Below, piece by piece: positions 52,076 through 62,253 of a stretch of 64,000 nt of DNA (its first letter is position 1; every line of letters starts with the position of its first letter). The stretch comes from Plasmodiophora brassicae (lineage: Eukaryota > Endomyxa > Phytomyxea > Plasmodiophorida > Plasmodiophoridae): NCBI GenBank assembly GCA_039704465.1, contig JASFAU010000016.1:682001-746000 (forward strand), given 5' to 3'. A model generated the notes under the pieces. That model searched no databases. It had not been told where the DNA came from and worked only from the letters and a program-made list of their open reading frames with translations. The position numbers and the translations under genes were made by a program.

Positions 52076-52894
52076 CGAGGCCCCCAGATGGTGTCCAAAT
52101 TCTGGAAACGGTTGTTGCAGCGGTTGCAGATTGCGCGCAAGCTGACGTCCGGATACCATGTGCACAGACGAACGGCCAGGCGGAGCGGGTTAACCAGGTA
52201 CTGGAGCATTATATCCGGACGTTCACGTCATACCAACAGGACGACTGGCCGGACCTGTTGCCGATCGCCGAGTTTTCGTATAATGATACTGAACATTCAG
52301 CGACCAAGATGACACCGTTCTTTGCGAACTACGGGTATCACCCCAGGTTCTCACAGTTATCGGTGCCAGGCGTACCCTGTCAACAGCCAGCTGCAGACGA
52401 CCGAGCCGAACAATTACAACGAATTCGTGAACTGCTGAAGCGCAACCTCGCCAAATCGATCGAGTACATGAAGTGCCAAGCTGACAAGCGTCGCGCACCA
52501 CCCCAGCCTACGCCGTAGGCGATCGGGTCATGGTGCGCCGGGACCACTGGCCGAGCCGTCGACCTTCGCGCAAGTACGACGATCGCATGATCGGGCCGTT
52601 CGAGATCACCGCCATTATCAACCCTGTCGCCGTTCGCGTAGCCTTACCCGCAGCATGCCGCATTCACAACGCGTTCCATGTCTCCCAGCTGGCACCCTAC
52701 CGAGATAATGACATCCCGGGACGTCGCCAGTCACCTCCTGCGGCCATCTACATCGACGACGAAGACGAACCGCTATACGTGGTCAAGGACATTCTGGACT
52801 CCCGCCTCTACCGCCGACAGTTGCAGTACTTGGTTGATTGGGAGGGCTACCCGGCCACGGAGCGGTCATGGGAGCCTGCTCGAGATCTAGGGGT
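52076..52894 (+). pseudogene. G integrase C-half and chromodomain
   Basis: It begins RGPQMVSKFWKRLL, the region of the second catalytic Asp. A frameshift near 52160 leads to TNGQAERVNQVLEHYIR with the catalytic Glu and SYNDTEHSATKMTPFFANYG. A second shift near 52515 leads to GPFEITAIINPVA and the chromodomain (YVVKDILDSR, YLVDWEGYPATERSWEP). E cuts it on the left and A2 on the right; the tail is at 62163-62235. Confidence 0.9.
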
Positions 52895-53070
52895 TGTGCC
52901 GGCTCCAAGCTATAAGACAAGAATAGCTGTGATCCGGCTAGGCCGCCCTAAGAATGACGGACATGCACGGAGTGCGCACGGAGTCCGCACGGCGTCCGTG
53001 GGAGCTGCAGGTCGAGGACACAGACGATTATACTACACGGCTGATATACCATCACCGTTGGGACGTCACA
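52895..53070 (+). repeat. A2 5' LTR (176 bp)
   Basis: TGTGCCGGCTCC to GGACGTCACA, followed by the junction palindrome AGAGATCTCT (53070-53079). An 11-bp GC-rich repeat unit present here is missing from the 3' LTR. Confidence 0.93.
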
Positions 53071-53909
53071 GAGATCTCTTGAACATCCTTTCGGGGAAGG
53101 TTTCAAAGAAGGACGCGATGGTGGCCACCGCGCAGGAGATGCTGATGGAAGACGACGTCGATGATCGACAACAAGGACAGAGCGTGCAAGGCTCAACGAT
53201 CGTCCTGCAGATGAACAAGGCGCCGACCTTGAAAAGCATGGACCGCAAGGCCGTCACGACGTTCATGGCCGAGCTGAAGACGTATCGGAATCACTTCCGG
53301 GACGATCCGAACGCCAAGGGCCAGATCCCGCGGTCAGTGAGGAGTATGATCGACCCCGGTCTGCTCAGGGCGATCTGCAAGTGGGAACTCGGCAAGGACG
53401 CCGAGGGGGTGACGGAGAGCGACCTGATGGACTGGATGAAGAGGCATCTGGAGCAGGATCGCTCGACGGACGCGAACATCGACCGGGAGATGCGGAAGCT
53501 GGCGATGAAGCTGACCATCACCACACCGGCGGCAAGGGTCGTGAACCTCGTGCAGCAGTACGAGGAATTGGTCGCGCGCAACGGGTGGCAGGACCTCTTC
53601 ACGTCCCGGGAGGGACGGAAGAACCTGGTCAAGTACCTACTGGGTGCTGTGCGCCCATCCGGCTTGCAAGCGCTCATGCGGACCCTCGTCATGAAGCGCC
53701 AGACCGATCTCCAGAAGGACCCTTTGGAATTCTATCGGGTGCTGAAGGAACGGGCTGCATCGTATGAGGAGACGATGTTGTACATGGAGCCGGGACGTGA
53801 GGATGGCAAGGGGAAGGGAAAGGCCAAACCCACCCCGAAGAAGCGAGGGGCGCGATGGAGGCCGGGACACGAAACGACACCGGAAGGACCTGCGATGCTT
53901 CAACTGTGA
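53071..53909 (+). pseudogene. A2 Gag
   Basis: The frame NILSGKVSKKDAMVATAQEM, then MDRKAVTTFMAELKTYRNHF and KYLLGAVRPSGLQALMRTL matches A1. It is open from within the G frame upstream because the LTR frame is not closed. A deletion near 53855 shifts it before the zinc knuckle. Confidence 0.88.
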
Positions 53910-54477
53910 GGAGGTTGGACATCCAGCGTTTCGTTGCCCGAAGAAGCCTACCAAGAAGCAGGTCGCAGACCTGCTGAAGGATCGCCGCAAGGTGCCAACG
54001 GGAAGGGATGGACCCCGTAAGGCCAAATCTGATAAAGATGACGACCTGTCAGAGTACCCATGGCTTCCAGTGGTAGGAAGGGTGTCGGAGGAGGCGCGGA
54101 GGACAGGGGACCAAATAGTCGTCCGTGTAAACGGACATGAGGAAGACTACGTTGGGATCCTGGACAGTGGAGCGACATCGGTGGACGTTCTGATGCCATT
54201 GACCATAGCGCGCGAGCTGATGGAACGGGACCCATTGTTAACAATGGAGAACCTCCAGAAGCCGGAAACGTTCTGTCTGGTAGACAGAGAAACGAAGCAC
54301 ACAGCCTACCATGTGATGATACTGGATCTGGGACTGACGACGACGGCAGGCGAACTGATCACTCGCCGGCGCCGATGCCTTGTATGGGATATTCCTGAAA
54401 AGGAAATCATCCTAGGGGAGAGGCTGTTGGACGACTTGGGTATCCACCCAAAGAAGGCCCTGGACGTACTCATTTAG
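53860..54477 (+). pseudogene. A2 zinc knuckle and protease
   Basis: Standard knuckle CFNCEEVGHPAFRC, then protease VGILDSGATSVDVLMP and CLVWDIPEKEIILGERL. It ends at a TAG (54475-54477) where A1 has Lys (AAG), cutting Gag-protease from RT. Confidence 0.88.
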
Positions 54478-54504
54478 AGCACTCCGAAGAAGGGGAATGA
54501 CGTC

Positions 54505-56154
54505 ATGGATGAAGTGCACGATATGGCAAACGAGGTGCCACCTCTCTGGGAAGGGGAGGAAGAGGAAACAGAGGATGTGAGGATCGGAACCGATTCCACA
54601 GACTCCCTGGAAAGGGAGATGGACGGGATGGTCGAGCGCGCATTGAGGAATGGCCTACCGCAAGCGATGGTGAAATCGCTTCGGAAACTCGTCAGAAGAT
54701 ATAGGGACGTTTGGCGTATGAGCATCGGACCTGATGGTCCAGCCAGGGTTACACCATTTGTCACGGAGCTGAAACCGGATGCGGAACCTTACAGGTGCCG
54801 AGCCAGAAAGTACAGTATGGAGGACAGTGCTTTCATGGAGGAATTCGTCGCCCAATTGAAGAAGTATGGCATCGTTTTTGAAAAGTACAACGCGAAGTGG
54901 GCTTCACCGGTGGTGGTGGTGACGAAGCCAGGGGGCGGTAAGCGGTTCTGTGTTGATCTCAGAGCTGTTAATGCCAAATGTGTCGCCGTGGCGTGGCCAA
55001 TGCCACATCAGGAGGCGATACTGAGGAACCTGGCAGGCTCGAGGTTCTGGTTTAAGCTAGACGCGTTCAAAGGCTTCTGGATGATGCCGCTGGATGAAGC
55101 GTGTCAGGAGATCTTCTCCTTCATGACAGATAAGGGGGTGTATAAGCCAACGAGGTCGATGCAGGGGGGAATGAACTCCGCCCCTCAGTATCAAGGGAGG
55201 ATGTTTGAGGTGTTCGGGGAACTTATGTTCCACAAACTAGTCATATGGATCAATGATCTAATGGGGCATGCCCAAAGGGAGGATGATTGGTTCCGAACGT
55301 TGGAACGGACTCTGATGCTAGCCGAACGGCACAGCATCAATTTCAACGTGGAGAAGTGTGAGCTCTTCACAACAGAGGATCGGTTCTGTGGGAGGATATT
55401 CACGCCAGAAGGGGTAAGGCACGATCCTGCGAGGATTGAGGCTTTAATGGCGATACCACAGCCGAGGACGGCAAGGGACTTGCAACAATTCCTTATGGCA
55501 ACTCAGTGGATGAGTAGGTCCATCCCTGAGTACAACAGGAAGGTACACCTGTTACAGAGGATATACGAGGATGCAATGAAGGACCGACCTGGCAGGACGA
55601 AAGCCATTGCCAGGAGGGTGCGATTGTGCAAATATGGATGGTCACCCGAACATGCGCTGGCATTCGAGAAACTGAAGATGGCAGTGGCGGACACGGTCCA
55701 ACTAGCGTACCCGCGAAAGGACCGGATCCAATGCCTATTCTCAGATGCAAATGAGGTTAACAGCGCGGCGGTAGTCACACAGATTCCGCCTGAGGACTTG
55801 GGTAAACCAGTGCATGGGCAGCGGCATGAACCGCTGGGTTTCGTCGGACACAAGTTCGCGGGCCCAGAGCGGAACTGGTCCACGGTGGAGAAGGAAGGTT
55901 TCGCGATCAAGGATGGGATTGACAAACTGGACTATCTCGTTACAACCAACGAGCAGTTTCGTTTGTTCACAGATCATAGGAACCTCGTGAGGATATTCTC
56001 ACCAACGGACGTGCCAAAGCCAACGGCGCAGAAACTGCAACGATGGGCACTGGACATACAGAGGGTCAACTACGTCATTGAACACATTGCGGGGGGAGGA
56101 CAATGTGTGGTCGGATCTGATGACGCGGTGGGGTGCACCGGACGGTGGCCCTGA
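54505..56154 (+). CDS. A2 reverse transcriptase and RNase H
   Basis: 550-residue open frame. RT motifs FCVDLRAVNAKC, FKLDAFKGFWMMP and IWINDLMG: the first catalytic Asp of W-I-D-D is Asn (55246-55257), so this copy should be inactive. RNase H: LFSDANEVNSAAV, STVEKEGFAIKDGIDKLDY, LFTDHRNL. The end frameshifts at the EHIAG tether; the correct frame (EDNVWSDLMTRWG) resumes at about 56095. Confidence 0.92.
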   Translation: MDEVHDMANEVPPLWEGEEEETEDVRIGTDSTDSLEREMDGMVERALRNGLPQAMVKSLRKLVRRYRDVWRMSIGPDGPARVTPFVTELKPDAEPYRCRARKYSMEDSAFMEEFVAQLKKYGIVFEKYNAKWASPVVVVTKPGGGKRFCVDLRAVNAKCVAVAWPMPHQEAILRNLAGSRFWFKLDAFKGFWMMPLDEACQEIFSFMTDKGVYKPTRSMQGGMNSAPQYQGRMFEVFGELMFHKLVIWINDLMGHAQREDDWFRTLERTLMLAERHSINFNVEKCELFTTEDRFCGRIFTPEGVRHDPARIEALMAIPQPRTARDLQQFLMATQWMSRSIPEYNRKVHLLQRIYEDAMKDRPGRTKAIARRVRLCKYGWSPEHALAFEKLKMAVADTVQLAYPRKDRIQCLFSDANEVNSAAVVTQIPPEDLGKPVHGQRHEPLGFVGHKFAGPERNWSTVEKEGFAIKDGIDKLDYLVTTNEQFRLFTDHRNLVRIFSPTDVPKPTAQKLQRWALDIQRVNYVIEHIAGGGQCVVGSDDAVGCTGRWP

Positions 56155-56611
56155 CGACCAGCACATAGAGGTACGCACGATCAGGAGGATATCGCTTCAA
56201 ATTGAGGACGGATATCGGGTACGGCCGTTACAAAGGAAGGAATTCCAATGGCCGACCGTGGACGAAATCCGTAAGGCTCAGAGGTAATGGCTCAGAGGAA
56301 CGAAACGACCGAAGAATGGTGATGATCTCTTCGTCACAGGGAAGGGACAGGTGATCATACCTGACGAATGCAATGAGCTGAAGCTGCAGCTATGCGCTAT
56401 TGCTCATGCGGGCGGAAACAGTGGGCATCTAGGACTGAAGGCCTCGTTGAGGAAGTTGGGGGAGTTCTGCCATTGGGTACACTGCAATGAGGACATGAGG
56501 AAGTTCTGCAACGCGTGTTTGAACTGTCTACCGACAAGGGGCGGGGTTAGGATTCCCAGGCCATTGGGAACAGCTGTTCATGGTGTCAGGCCGAATCAGG
56601 TGATTCACTTG
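56095..56611 (+). pseudogene. A2 integrase N-part
   Basis: Pieces are NVWSDLMTRWGAPDGGP, KEFQWPTVDEIRKAQR followed by a stop (TAA where A1 encodes Lys at 56285), and the zinc region with HAGGNSGHLGLKASL and CLNCLPTRGG. It is cut by the solo LTR at 56612. Confidence 0.85.
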
Positions 56612-56707
56612 TGTCAGGCGTCGACATAGCAGGTCGGCGCCGGAATAAAGTCCGTGCGAGCGAGGACCGACGGCAGTCGGTCAACGCGTCGTCGTTGAGT
56701 CGTGACA
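56612..56707 (+). repeat. Solo LTR of an F-like element (96 bp)
   Basis: TGTCAGGCGTCG to GTCGTGACA, inserted in A2 integrase. It shares with F LTRs the block GACCGAC-n-AGTCGGTCAA and a TATA-like AATAAA 31 bp upstream. The right flank (GTTTGATACATG) differs from the A1 sequence (GATTGGCTATACATG), so some bases of interior or a small deletion remain and no clean TSD is seen. Confidence 0.75.
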
Positions 56708-56716
56708 GTTTGATAC

Positions 56717-57862
56717 ATGATGGCGGCTCAGAAGGGCGGAAGACGTGATCTACAATGGAACCTGATAATCAGGGATGATCTGTCTGGCATGGTCAAGATT
56801 ACTCCTGACCATACACCCAATGCGGAAACCACTGTAGAGGCACTGCTCGAATGGAGGGCCATCTTCGGAACGTTTGAGTTGATGGTGTCAGACATGGCGT
56901 CTTGCTTTCTGGCAAACGTTGTGAAGGAACTGGCGCGTCGATGTGGATTTGCTCATCACCCGACTGTTGCCTATGGGCATTACAGTAATGGATCAATTGA
57001 GGTGATCAACAGGAACTACTTGCAACTAATCAGAGCACTTCTGTCTGAATTGCAGTGGGACAAATACGATTGGCCATGGTTGAACCACAACATTGAACAC
57101 ACGATCAATCACAGGTCGCAGGCGCGTACCAACGGGAATGCGCCAGTGACAATGATGATGGGACGTCAACCAGACAACCCGCTGAAGCAAGTGTTCAAGA
57201 GGCCAGGGGATGAGAAGTATGGGGAAGCTACACTCTCAAAGGAGCATATTCAGGAGCTAGTCATGCAATTGCAGACGTCGCTGAATGAAATGCACAAGGG
57301 AGCAGTGCAGCAATCGAAGAAAATCCGAGCCGTACACAGGAAGAGGAGCGACGCGTACCGACGAGCTACTGCACCGAATTTTCAGATCGGTGACTATGTG
57401 CTCATCGGATTGCCTGAACCGGGTAAGGTTCCGGGCAAGAAGCTCTTTATGAAGTGGCGGGGCCTATATCAAATAACTGATAGCCACGAGAACTACACCT
57501 ACGAGGTGAGGAATATGTTCAATGAGACGGACACTCGAACCGTTCACGGGGACCGCGTTCGCCTCTATGAACATGGCAAAGTGAATGCCACTGAGGAACT
57601 GAAGCGACAGATGGATTATGACAATGAGCGTTTCGCCATTGAAGTCTTCAAGGACTGCAGGCACAGTCCGGAGACAGGGGAATTGGAATTGTTGATCGGA
57701 TGGAAGGGTTTCTCTGAGGCGGAGGATTCATGGGAGCCAATCTGCAGGTTGGCGATGGATGTACCGAAGCTGGTGAAGGCACATGCCGCCAGGATGAGGA
57801 AGGAGAAACATCACCTTGCTGATGAGGTTAAGGAGTTACTTAAGGCGGAAGGAGTCCAGTAG
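56717..57862 (+). CDS. A2 integrase C-part and chromodomain
   Basis: It starts MMAAQKGGRRDLQWNL after the solo LTR; the first catalytic Asp (HLDW in A1) is lost with the insertion. The second Asp (MVSDMASCF) and Glu (NGSIEVINRN) are present. FMKWRGLYQITDSHE and chromodomain IGWKGFSEAEDSWEP follow. The frame is open to the stop at 57862 and nearly identical to A1. Confidence 0.92.
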   Translation: MMAAQKGGRRDLQWNLIIRDDLSGMVKITPDHTPNAETTVEALLEWRAIFGTFELMVSDMASCFLANVVKELARRCGFAHHPTVAYGHYSNGSIEVINRNYLQLIRALLSELQWDKYDWPWLNHNIEHTINHRSQARTNGNAPVTMMMGRQPDNPLKQVFKRPGDEKYGEATLSKEHIQELVMQLQTSLNEMHKGAVQQSKKIRAVHRKRSDAYRRATAPNFQIGDYVLIGLPEPGKVPGKKLFMKWRGLYQITDSHENYTYEVRNMFNETDTRTVHGDRVRLYEHGKVNATEELKRQMDYDNERFAIEVFKDCRHSPETGELELLIGWKGFSEAEDSWEPICRLAMDVPKLVKAHAARMRKEKHHLADEVKELLKAEGVQ

Positions 57863-57964
57863 GCTAGTCATGCTTTTTTCCCGGATGCGCGCTGGGTTAT
57901 TTTAATGCCGATGGCCATGTGACGACAGAAGCCAAAACTGTGTTCTACGAAGATTGAGACTTAA

Positions 57965-59043
57965 TAGAGTTATCCGTAAACTTGCTGTCAGTTTCTCACA
58001 GCTGTGGCTTTCAGTTACAGCTGGCACTCAGTTTTTTCGTTTATCCGCAAACCTGATCAACTTAGTGTGACTGACTATCAGTCTGAGACTCCAGCGTGGG
58101 TACACCAAGAACCTCTACGTATGGGATGGAGATTATTGACAAGTGCGAAGGGCCTTTATCGAATACACTTGATCATTACAGCCCCATAAGGATACGGGTC
58201 TGCTGCCTGAACTCCTCGTCCGAAATGACGCCCGCAACACGGAGCTCCTTCAGGTTTGCGAGTTGCGTTTGCTTGATCTGGGCCTCGGTTAGGCGACCTC
58301 GATCGTGCATCGATTTCGCGATCTGCGTCAACGCCAATGGCCTGGGATAACTGAGCCTGCGCCTTGTTCTTGAGAGCTGCCGTGTCGGGGGGAGATGGCG
58401 ACTCAACCCGGGGCTTCGTCTTTTCCGGCATCTGCCTCTGCACGATCGAGTCACGCAATTGGATGACGTTCCTCTTGCAGTGTCTCGATTACCGACTTGG
58501 CGTAAAGCTCCCGTTTCGGTACGTTCTCCGTGTTTGAAGTACCGGGCTTTCGCTCGAGGAGCGTGTCGCGAAGGCGAACCTTTAAAAATCGCCTCGCAGA
58601 ACGTCGAGCGGCAAACTTTTGTCGGTAGTCAGCGTATACCTTGAAACGCAAATCAGTTACAAGAGCACGAGAGGTCCTCATGAACCTGACCTGTTTCCAG
58701 ACCGCTCCTGGAACTACTTGCGTCACGCCTTCTTGCGGCCGTCGCAACTCCCGAAGCTTCTTTGCTTTCGGCTTGGATTCGGACTGCTCGGGCTGGTCAT
58801 GACCTTCTGGTCCCGCAGCCACTTGACCACAGGTCTTGCTCTCGCTGGAAGACGACGACGGCGTGTCCAAGGCGTCCACCGCAACTCACAGTGAAGTTGA
58901 AAACTTTTTGGGGACCGTCCCAGAGGCCTTTCAAAGTTTGACTGTGAGTCTATATCTGGAACCTCCTGACGAGGCCGCGCACGCATTCTGATGGTGAACA
59001 GACTGTGACTCGCTGTCAGTATAGGGGGTTTACGGATAACTAG
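57965..59043. mobile_element. 1.08-kb TIR element with passenger ORF, in the A2 3' UTR
   Basis: Ends carry the 14-bp inverted repeat AGTTATCCGTAAAC. Comparison with the empty site in A1 gives a TSD of TAA (57962-57964 and 59044-59046), or TA if the ends are drawn one base in. No transposase is present, so it is non-autonomous. CTGTCAG and CACAG motifs repeat near both ends. A 3-bp TAA would suit a PIF/Harbinger-type element, TA a Tc1/mariner-type. Confidence 0.8.
58176..58879 (-). pseudogene. Passenger ORF in the TIR element, SHOCT-like C-terminus
   Basis: Frame one (58451-58879) starts MDALDTPSSSSSESKTCG, is basic (KRLRELRRPQ-like, ARRSARRFLKVRLRDTLLER) and stops at IA. A continuation in other frames reads MPEKTKPRVESPSPPDTAAL and then ANLKELRVAGVISDEEFRQQ, which resembles the short SHOCT motif (leucine-rich helix then aG-IsdeEF). 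At least two frameshifts separate the parts. The function is unknown and no homologue is recognised for the N-part. Confidence 0.45.
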
Positions 59044-59142
59044 TAATTATGTTAATTCGACTATATTAAGGAGGAGACATGATTAGGATACACCACCACT
59101 GAAGACACCTGCAAGGAGGAGCATTTCTTTGAAGGAGGGGAA

Positions 59143-59269
59143 TGTGCCGGCTCCAAGCTATAAGACAAGAATAGCTGTGATCCGGCTAGGCCGCCCTAAG
59201 AATGACGGACATGCACGGAGTCCGCACGGCGTCCGTGGGAGCTGCAGGTCGAGGACACAGACGATTATA
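59143..59269 (+). repeat. A2 3' LTR, first part
   Basis: 127 bp after the polypurine tract GAAGGAGGGGAA (59131-59142). The rest is 62121-62158; together 165 bp, i.e. the 176-bp 5' LTR minus one 11-bp repeat. Confidence 0.93.
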
Positions 59270-59429
59270 TTGGTCGTTTTCATCCAAAATGAAATTTTCT
59301 GCGTCAGTTGACAGCCGTGGATCCAAGTATCGCGACGGCATTTTTTGGTGATGACTGGTCAGGATCGCTCCGGATCATCACCAAACTCCGTACGTCAGCC
59401 TGCGATCAGCGCGCTCAGGTTGCCAGCTG

Positions 59430-60461
59430 TTCGACCAGCGATGGCGTCGTCTGGACCTGGGGATAGTGGATCAACCGCCAATGAGATCCTCGAAGGAGAC
59501 GATCGTGTTCATGTCACACTTGACGTGATTGTGAAACCGTATGTAAGCATACAGCCGCGGAACACGTTGTATCACGTTCTAGGCCAATTCGACGTCGAAG
59601 TGGCCACCGTTGGCGACTTTACAGACGCCGTACTTGGTCTCGTTCAAGAAAACGTAGACTGGCCTGGCTCGCAAGTCATCTGACGACGACTCGACGTATA
59701 TACTTGCTAAGGAGACCGTAACGTTAACGTCACTGGACCAGTTTGTTGCCATCAAACACAACAATCACTTCTACGCCTTCCACCGTCCACATGGCGAGGA
59801 TCACCGAGATCCAATGCGTACCCCAACTGTTGTGCTAACGTTCAAATTGAAGTTAGTCACTGAATGTTGTTCTTGGCATACAGGCATAACCAAGGACACG
59901 CTTAACCGCTGGAGTAAGGACGTCCCGAGTCTATTCATTTATCAGTACGGGAAAGAGCTGCGAAACGCATCGGACTTCAAGAAGTTTCAAGCGTCTGTGT
60001 TCTCGGCTCCGCAGTTGGACCGTGCTCGCGCCGCTGCCGATGAACAAGTGAGAGCGATCGAACGCCAACTGAAGGATCACTGGGGAACGGTATATCAATC
60101 CCAGTCAGCCAACTGGCGGATTTGGGCCAGTCGCATCGCGCGCGAGCCGGTCACACGTCGAGCTGCTTTGATCGAGGATCCGCCTCCATACGAAATCGTC
60201 CACCTCTTCGAGCACTCGCCACTACAAAATGGACCGTTGCTCACGACCCTCCGGGAAGACAATTCCACAACGCTAGCGATTCTGGACACGATGGACGATC
60301 ACTTGCAAGAGTTTCAGGACTTTATCCATCGCCAGATCGAGGCGTTTCGCGACAGCGTTGGGTGCCAGATGCGGCAGATGCGCGACACCGTGCGCCGACA
60401 TCGAGAGTTGCTGAGGCGCTTAGGGCTAGTCTTCATCCCGAGGAACTTCCTGATAATCTGA
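59430..60461 (+). pseudogene. Accessory ORF of the Tc1/IS630-like transposon, unknown function
   Basis: The first frame ends at 59683 (ILEGDDRVHVTLDVIVKPYV, VGDFTDAVLGLVQENVDW). A one-base shift leads to SSDDDSTYILAKETVTLTSL, then TKDTLNRWSKDVPSLFIYQY and a helical, charged C-part (ARAAADEQVRAIERQLKDHW; HRQIEAFRDSVGCQMRQMRD) ending FIPRNFLII at 60461. About 340 residues in total. I recognise no domain. It lies wholly inside the transposon, so it is either an element protein or a captured host gene. Confidence 0.6.
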
Positions 60462-60516
60462 ACAGGCTGCAGAGGGCTCCCAATCAGAGTGATGTAGACC
60501 ATGAGGATCAATAAAT

Positions 60517-61716
60517 TTATTCGAATCCGGCCTCCGTCATGCGATTGGTGATGTCCTTGTAGGCGACGCCTGGATTGAACTTTCCGTTTGCGCCAAACCC
60601 ACATTTCTTGAACAGACCTCTCATATCATATCTCCGAAACTTCTTGAGTTCCGTTAAGATTACAACAGGGAGGTCCTTCGGTTTGACATTGCCTTCAGCA
60701 TACCAACGCCTAAGGCTTTTCTTGACAAGACCGAACACAATCTCAATCGGGTTGAACATCGGACAGTAGGCTGGCAGGAAGATGGGAATGATGCCGAGGT
60801 CCCGTAGGTACTCGACTATCGTATGATGGCAATGTATCCTGGCTCCATCCATGATCCAAACCGATTGCCGCCCAGGATGCTTCTGAACTCGGCCGGACAG
60901 AGCATGCTCACGGACGCATTCGACAAATTTCTGACGATCGAACGTGCCCTCTGTGAGAAATGTGCCTTCCAACCCATCACATCCGATGAAGCACAACAAC
61001 GAGCTACGCGGCCTTCTGACGAATTCGCCTCTGAAGAGCAGTTCCTGGCCCTGCATAACGCATGTTAGGGTCCTGTATACGGATAACGTTGGGGAACTCG
61101 TCGACAGACCTTAAGCGCATAACCCTTGCGACGTAGCATGTCCCGGTTGTCGAGGCCGAACTCGTCAAGAAAGCACAGGCTGGAGTGGGTCCAGTCGATA
61201 GCGTTGAGTTCCTCGAAGAATCGGACGATGTCTGCTTCCTTGATCTGGATGGCTCGACGGACAATGAGCTATTCAACAGTAAGCCGAAACTGATAACCCA
61301 TTCCTGTTCGAGTCGTACCTTTCGAGTAAAGCCGTATTCGCGAAGTATGCGCCAGATCGTGCTCAAACTGATGTCGTTCTTCCAGTTGATTTCGAATGCC
61401 AGCTTGGGCTTCGTCAAGAAAGGACAAAGGGTTGGCGAGGAAGTAGTCCCTTATCCATTCGCGGTGTTCAGGCGTGTACTTCCGCTGCGACTCTGTTGCC
61501 TTACGGGATACGGCACCGGTGCGCTCGTACCGCTCGATCCATCTGCCGATCGTCGATGGCGCCTTGCGATACAAAAAGGGCTATCTGATTCTGCTTGAGG
61601 CCGATGAAATAGTAGGCGTACAGCGCATGCAGTTTGGTGTTCTCTGTAGCATGTTGGCTTTCAATTGCTTCGGACACGTGTACACCATGAGCGGCCGCCA
61701 TCTCCAACGCTGGCAC
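60517..61716 (-). pseudogene. DD34E transposase (Tc1/IS630-like)
   Basis: N-part: KLHALYAYYFIGLKQNQIA with YRKAPSTIGRWIERYERTGA (helix-turn-helix) and KYTPEHREWIRDYF. Catalytic part: D in LCFLDEFGLDNRDM, D in VWIMDGARIHCHH and E in PAYCPMFNPIEIVFG, with 34 residues between the second Asp and the Glu. At least three frameshifts (two at homopolymers) break it. It would cut and paste the element at TA sites. Confidence 0.9.
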
Positions 61717-62118
61717 CTACGCGCTTTGCAATAATTTTGTAACTGAAAAAGAGGGAGCACGACGCCACAGATCACATCTACAACCTTGAACGGGCGTTAC
61801 ATCGTCTGCTCGCGCTCGTGCAATCCAAATCAGGTATAACAACTAGTCTCAGGTCAACCACTACCGAACAGGACACGATTGCGAAGACGGTTGTTTCTCG
61901 AGCTCCGTTTAATTGATCAGAATCGCCGCTACGTATCTTCTCTACCTGCTTGACTGAAAGATTGCCACATCCCGTCCCTATATCTTCTGGAAGCTACAGG
62001 TTTCAAGTCAAACCAGCCGAGCAAGCGCGCTCGCGATAGTTGGGCACCAACAATCGCGAAAAAAATGCGTGGCGACGGTTGATAGTTGGGGCGATTGCAT
62101 TTCGGACGGCAATCGCAA
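61717..62118. other. Right end of the Tc1/IS630-like transposon, no gene
   Basis: About 400 bp between the transposase start and the right terminal repeat. It presumably holds the transposase promoter and subterminal binding sites. A GCGATTG / CAATCGC motif recurs around 62045-62118. Confidence 0.6.
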
Positions 62119-62120
62119 TA

Positions 62121-62158
62121 CTACACGGCTGATATACCATCACCGTTGGGACGTCACA
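62121..62158 (+). repeat. A2 3' LTR, second part
   Basis: CTACACGGCTG to GGACGTCACA, continuing 59143-59269 and followed by TSD GGGT. Confidence 0.93.
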
Positions 62159-62253
62159 GGGTGTACTCGCCGGCATTGCGCGAGTTGATCAACGACTTCC
62201 ACTGCAGGTACCCAGACAAGCCAGGGCCTGGCCGTAAAGGGGGGGGGGGGCAA
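62159..62253 (+). pseudogene. G integrase tail and polypurine tract
   Basis: The frame after the A2 TSD reads YSPALRELINDFHCRYPDKP, matching the F1 tail [11 protein letters not shown]. The tract AAA followed by twelve G (62236-62250) and CAA directly precedes the LTR. Confidence 0.85.

Larger units (their letters stand above)
59270..62118 (-). mobile_element. Tc1/IS630-like DNA transposon with two convergent ORFs
   Basis: 2,849 bp inserted at a TA of the A2 3' LTR, with TA on both sides (59268-59269 and 62119-62120). The ends are imperfect inverted repeats (CATCCAAAATGAAAT against CGTCCGAAATGCAAT, 12 of 15). It holds a DD34E transposase on the minus strand and a second ORF on the plus strand, tail to tail with 55 bp between. 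Both ORFs are frameshifted. Confidence 0.9.
52895..62158 (+). mobile_element. A2: family A Ty3/gypsy chromovirus nested in G
   Basis: 5' LTR 52895-53070 (176 bp), 3' LTR split into 59143-59269 and 62121-62158; TSD GGGT (52891-52894 and 62159-62162). The full coding order is present but degraded: frameshift in Gag, stop after protease (TAG at 54475), Asp-to-Asn in the RT active site, and damage at the RNase H-integrase border. Nested are a solo F-like LTR, a 1.08-kb TIR element and a Tc1/IS630-like transposon. Confidence 0.95.

Noticed and set aside
59855..59890. Possible 32-bp GT-AG intron in the accessory ORF
   Set aside because: The frame is open across it, the size is too small to trust, and no branch site is evident.
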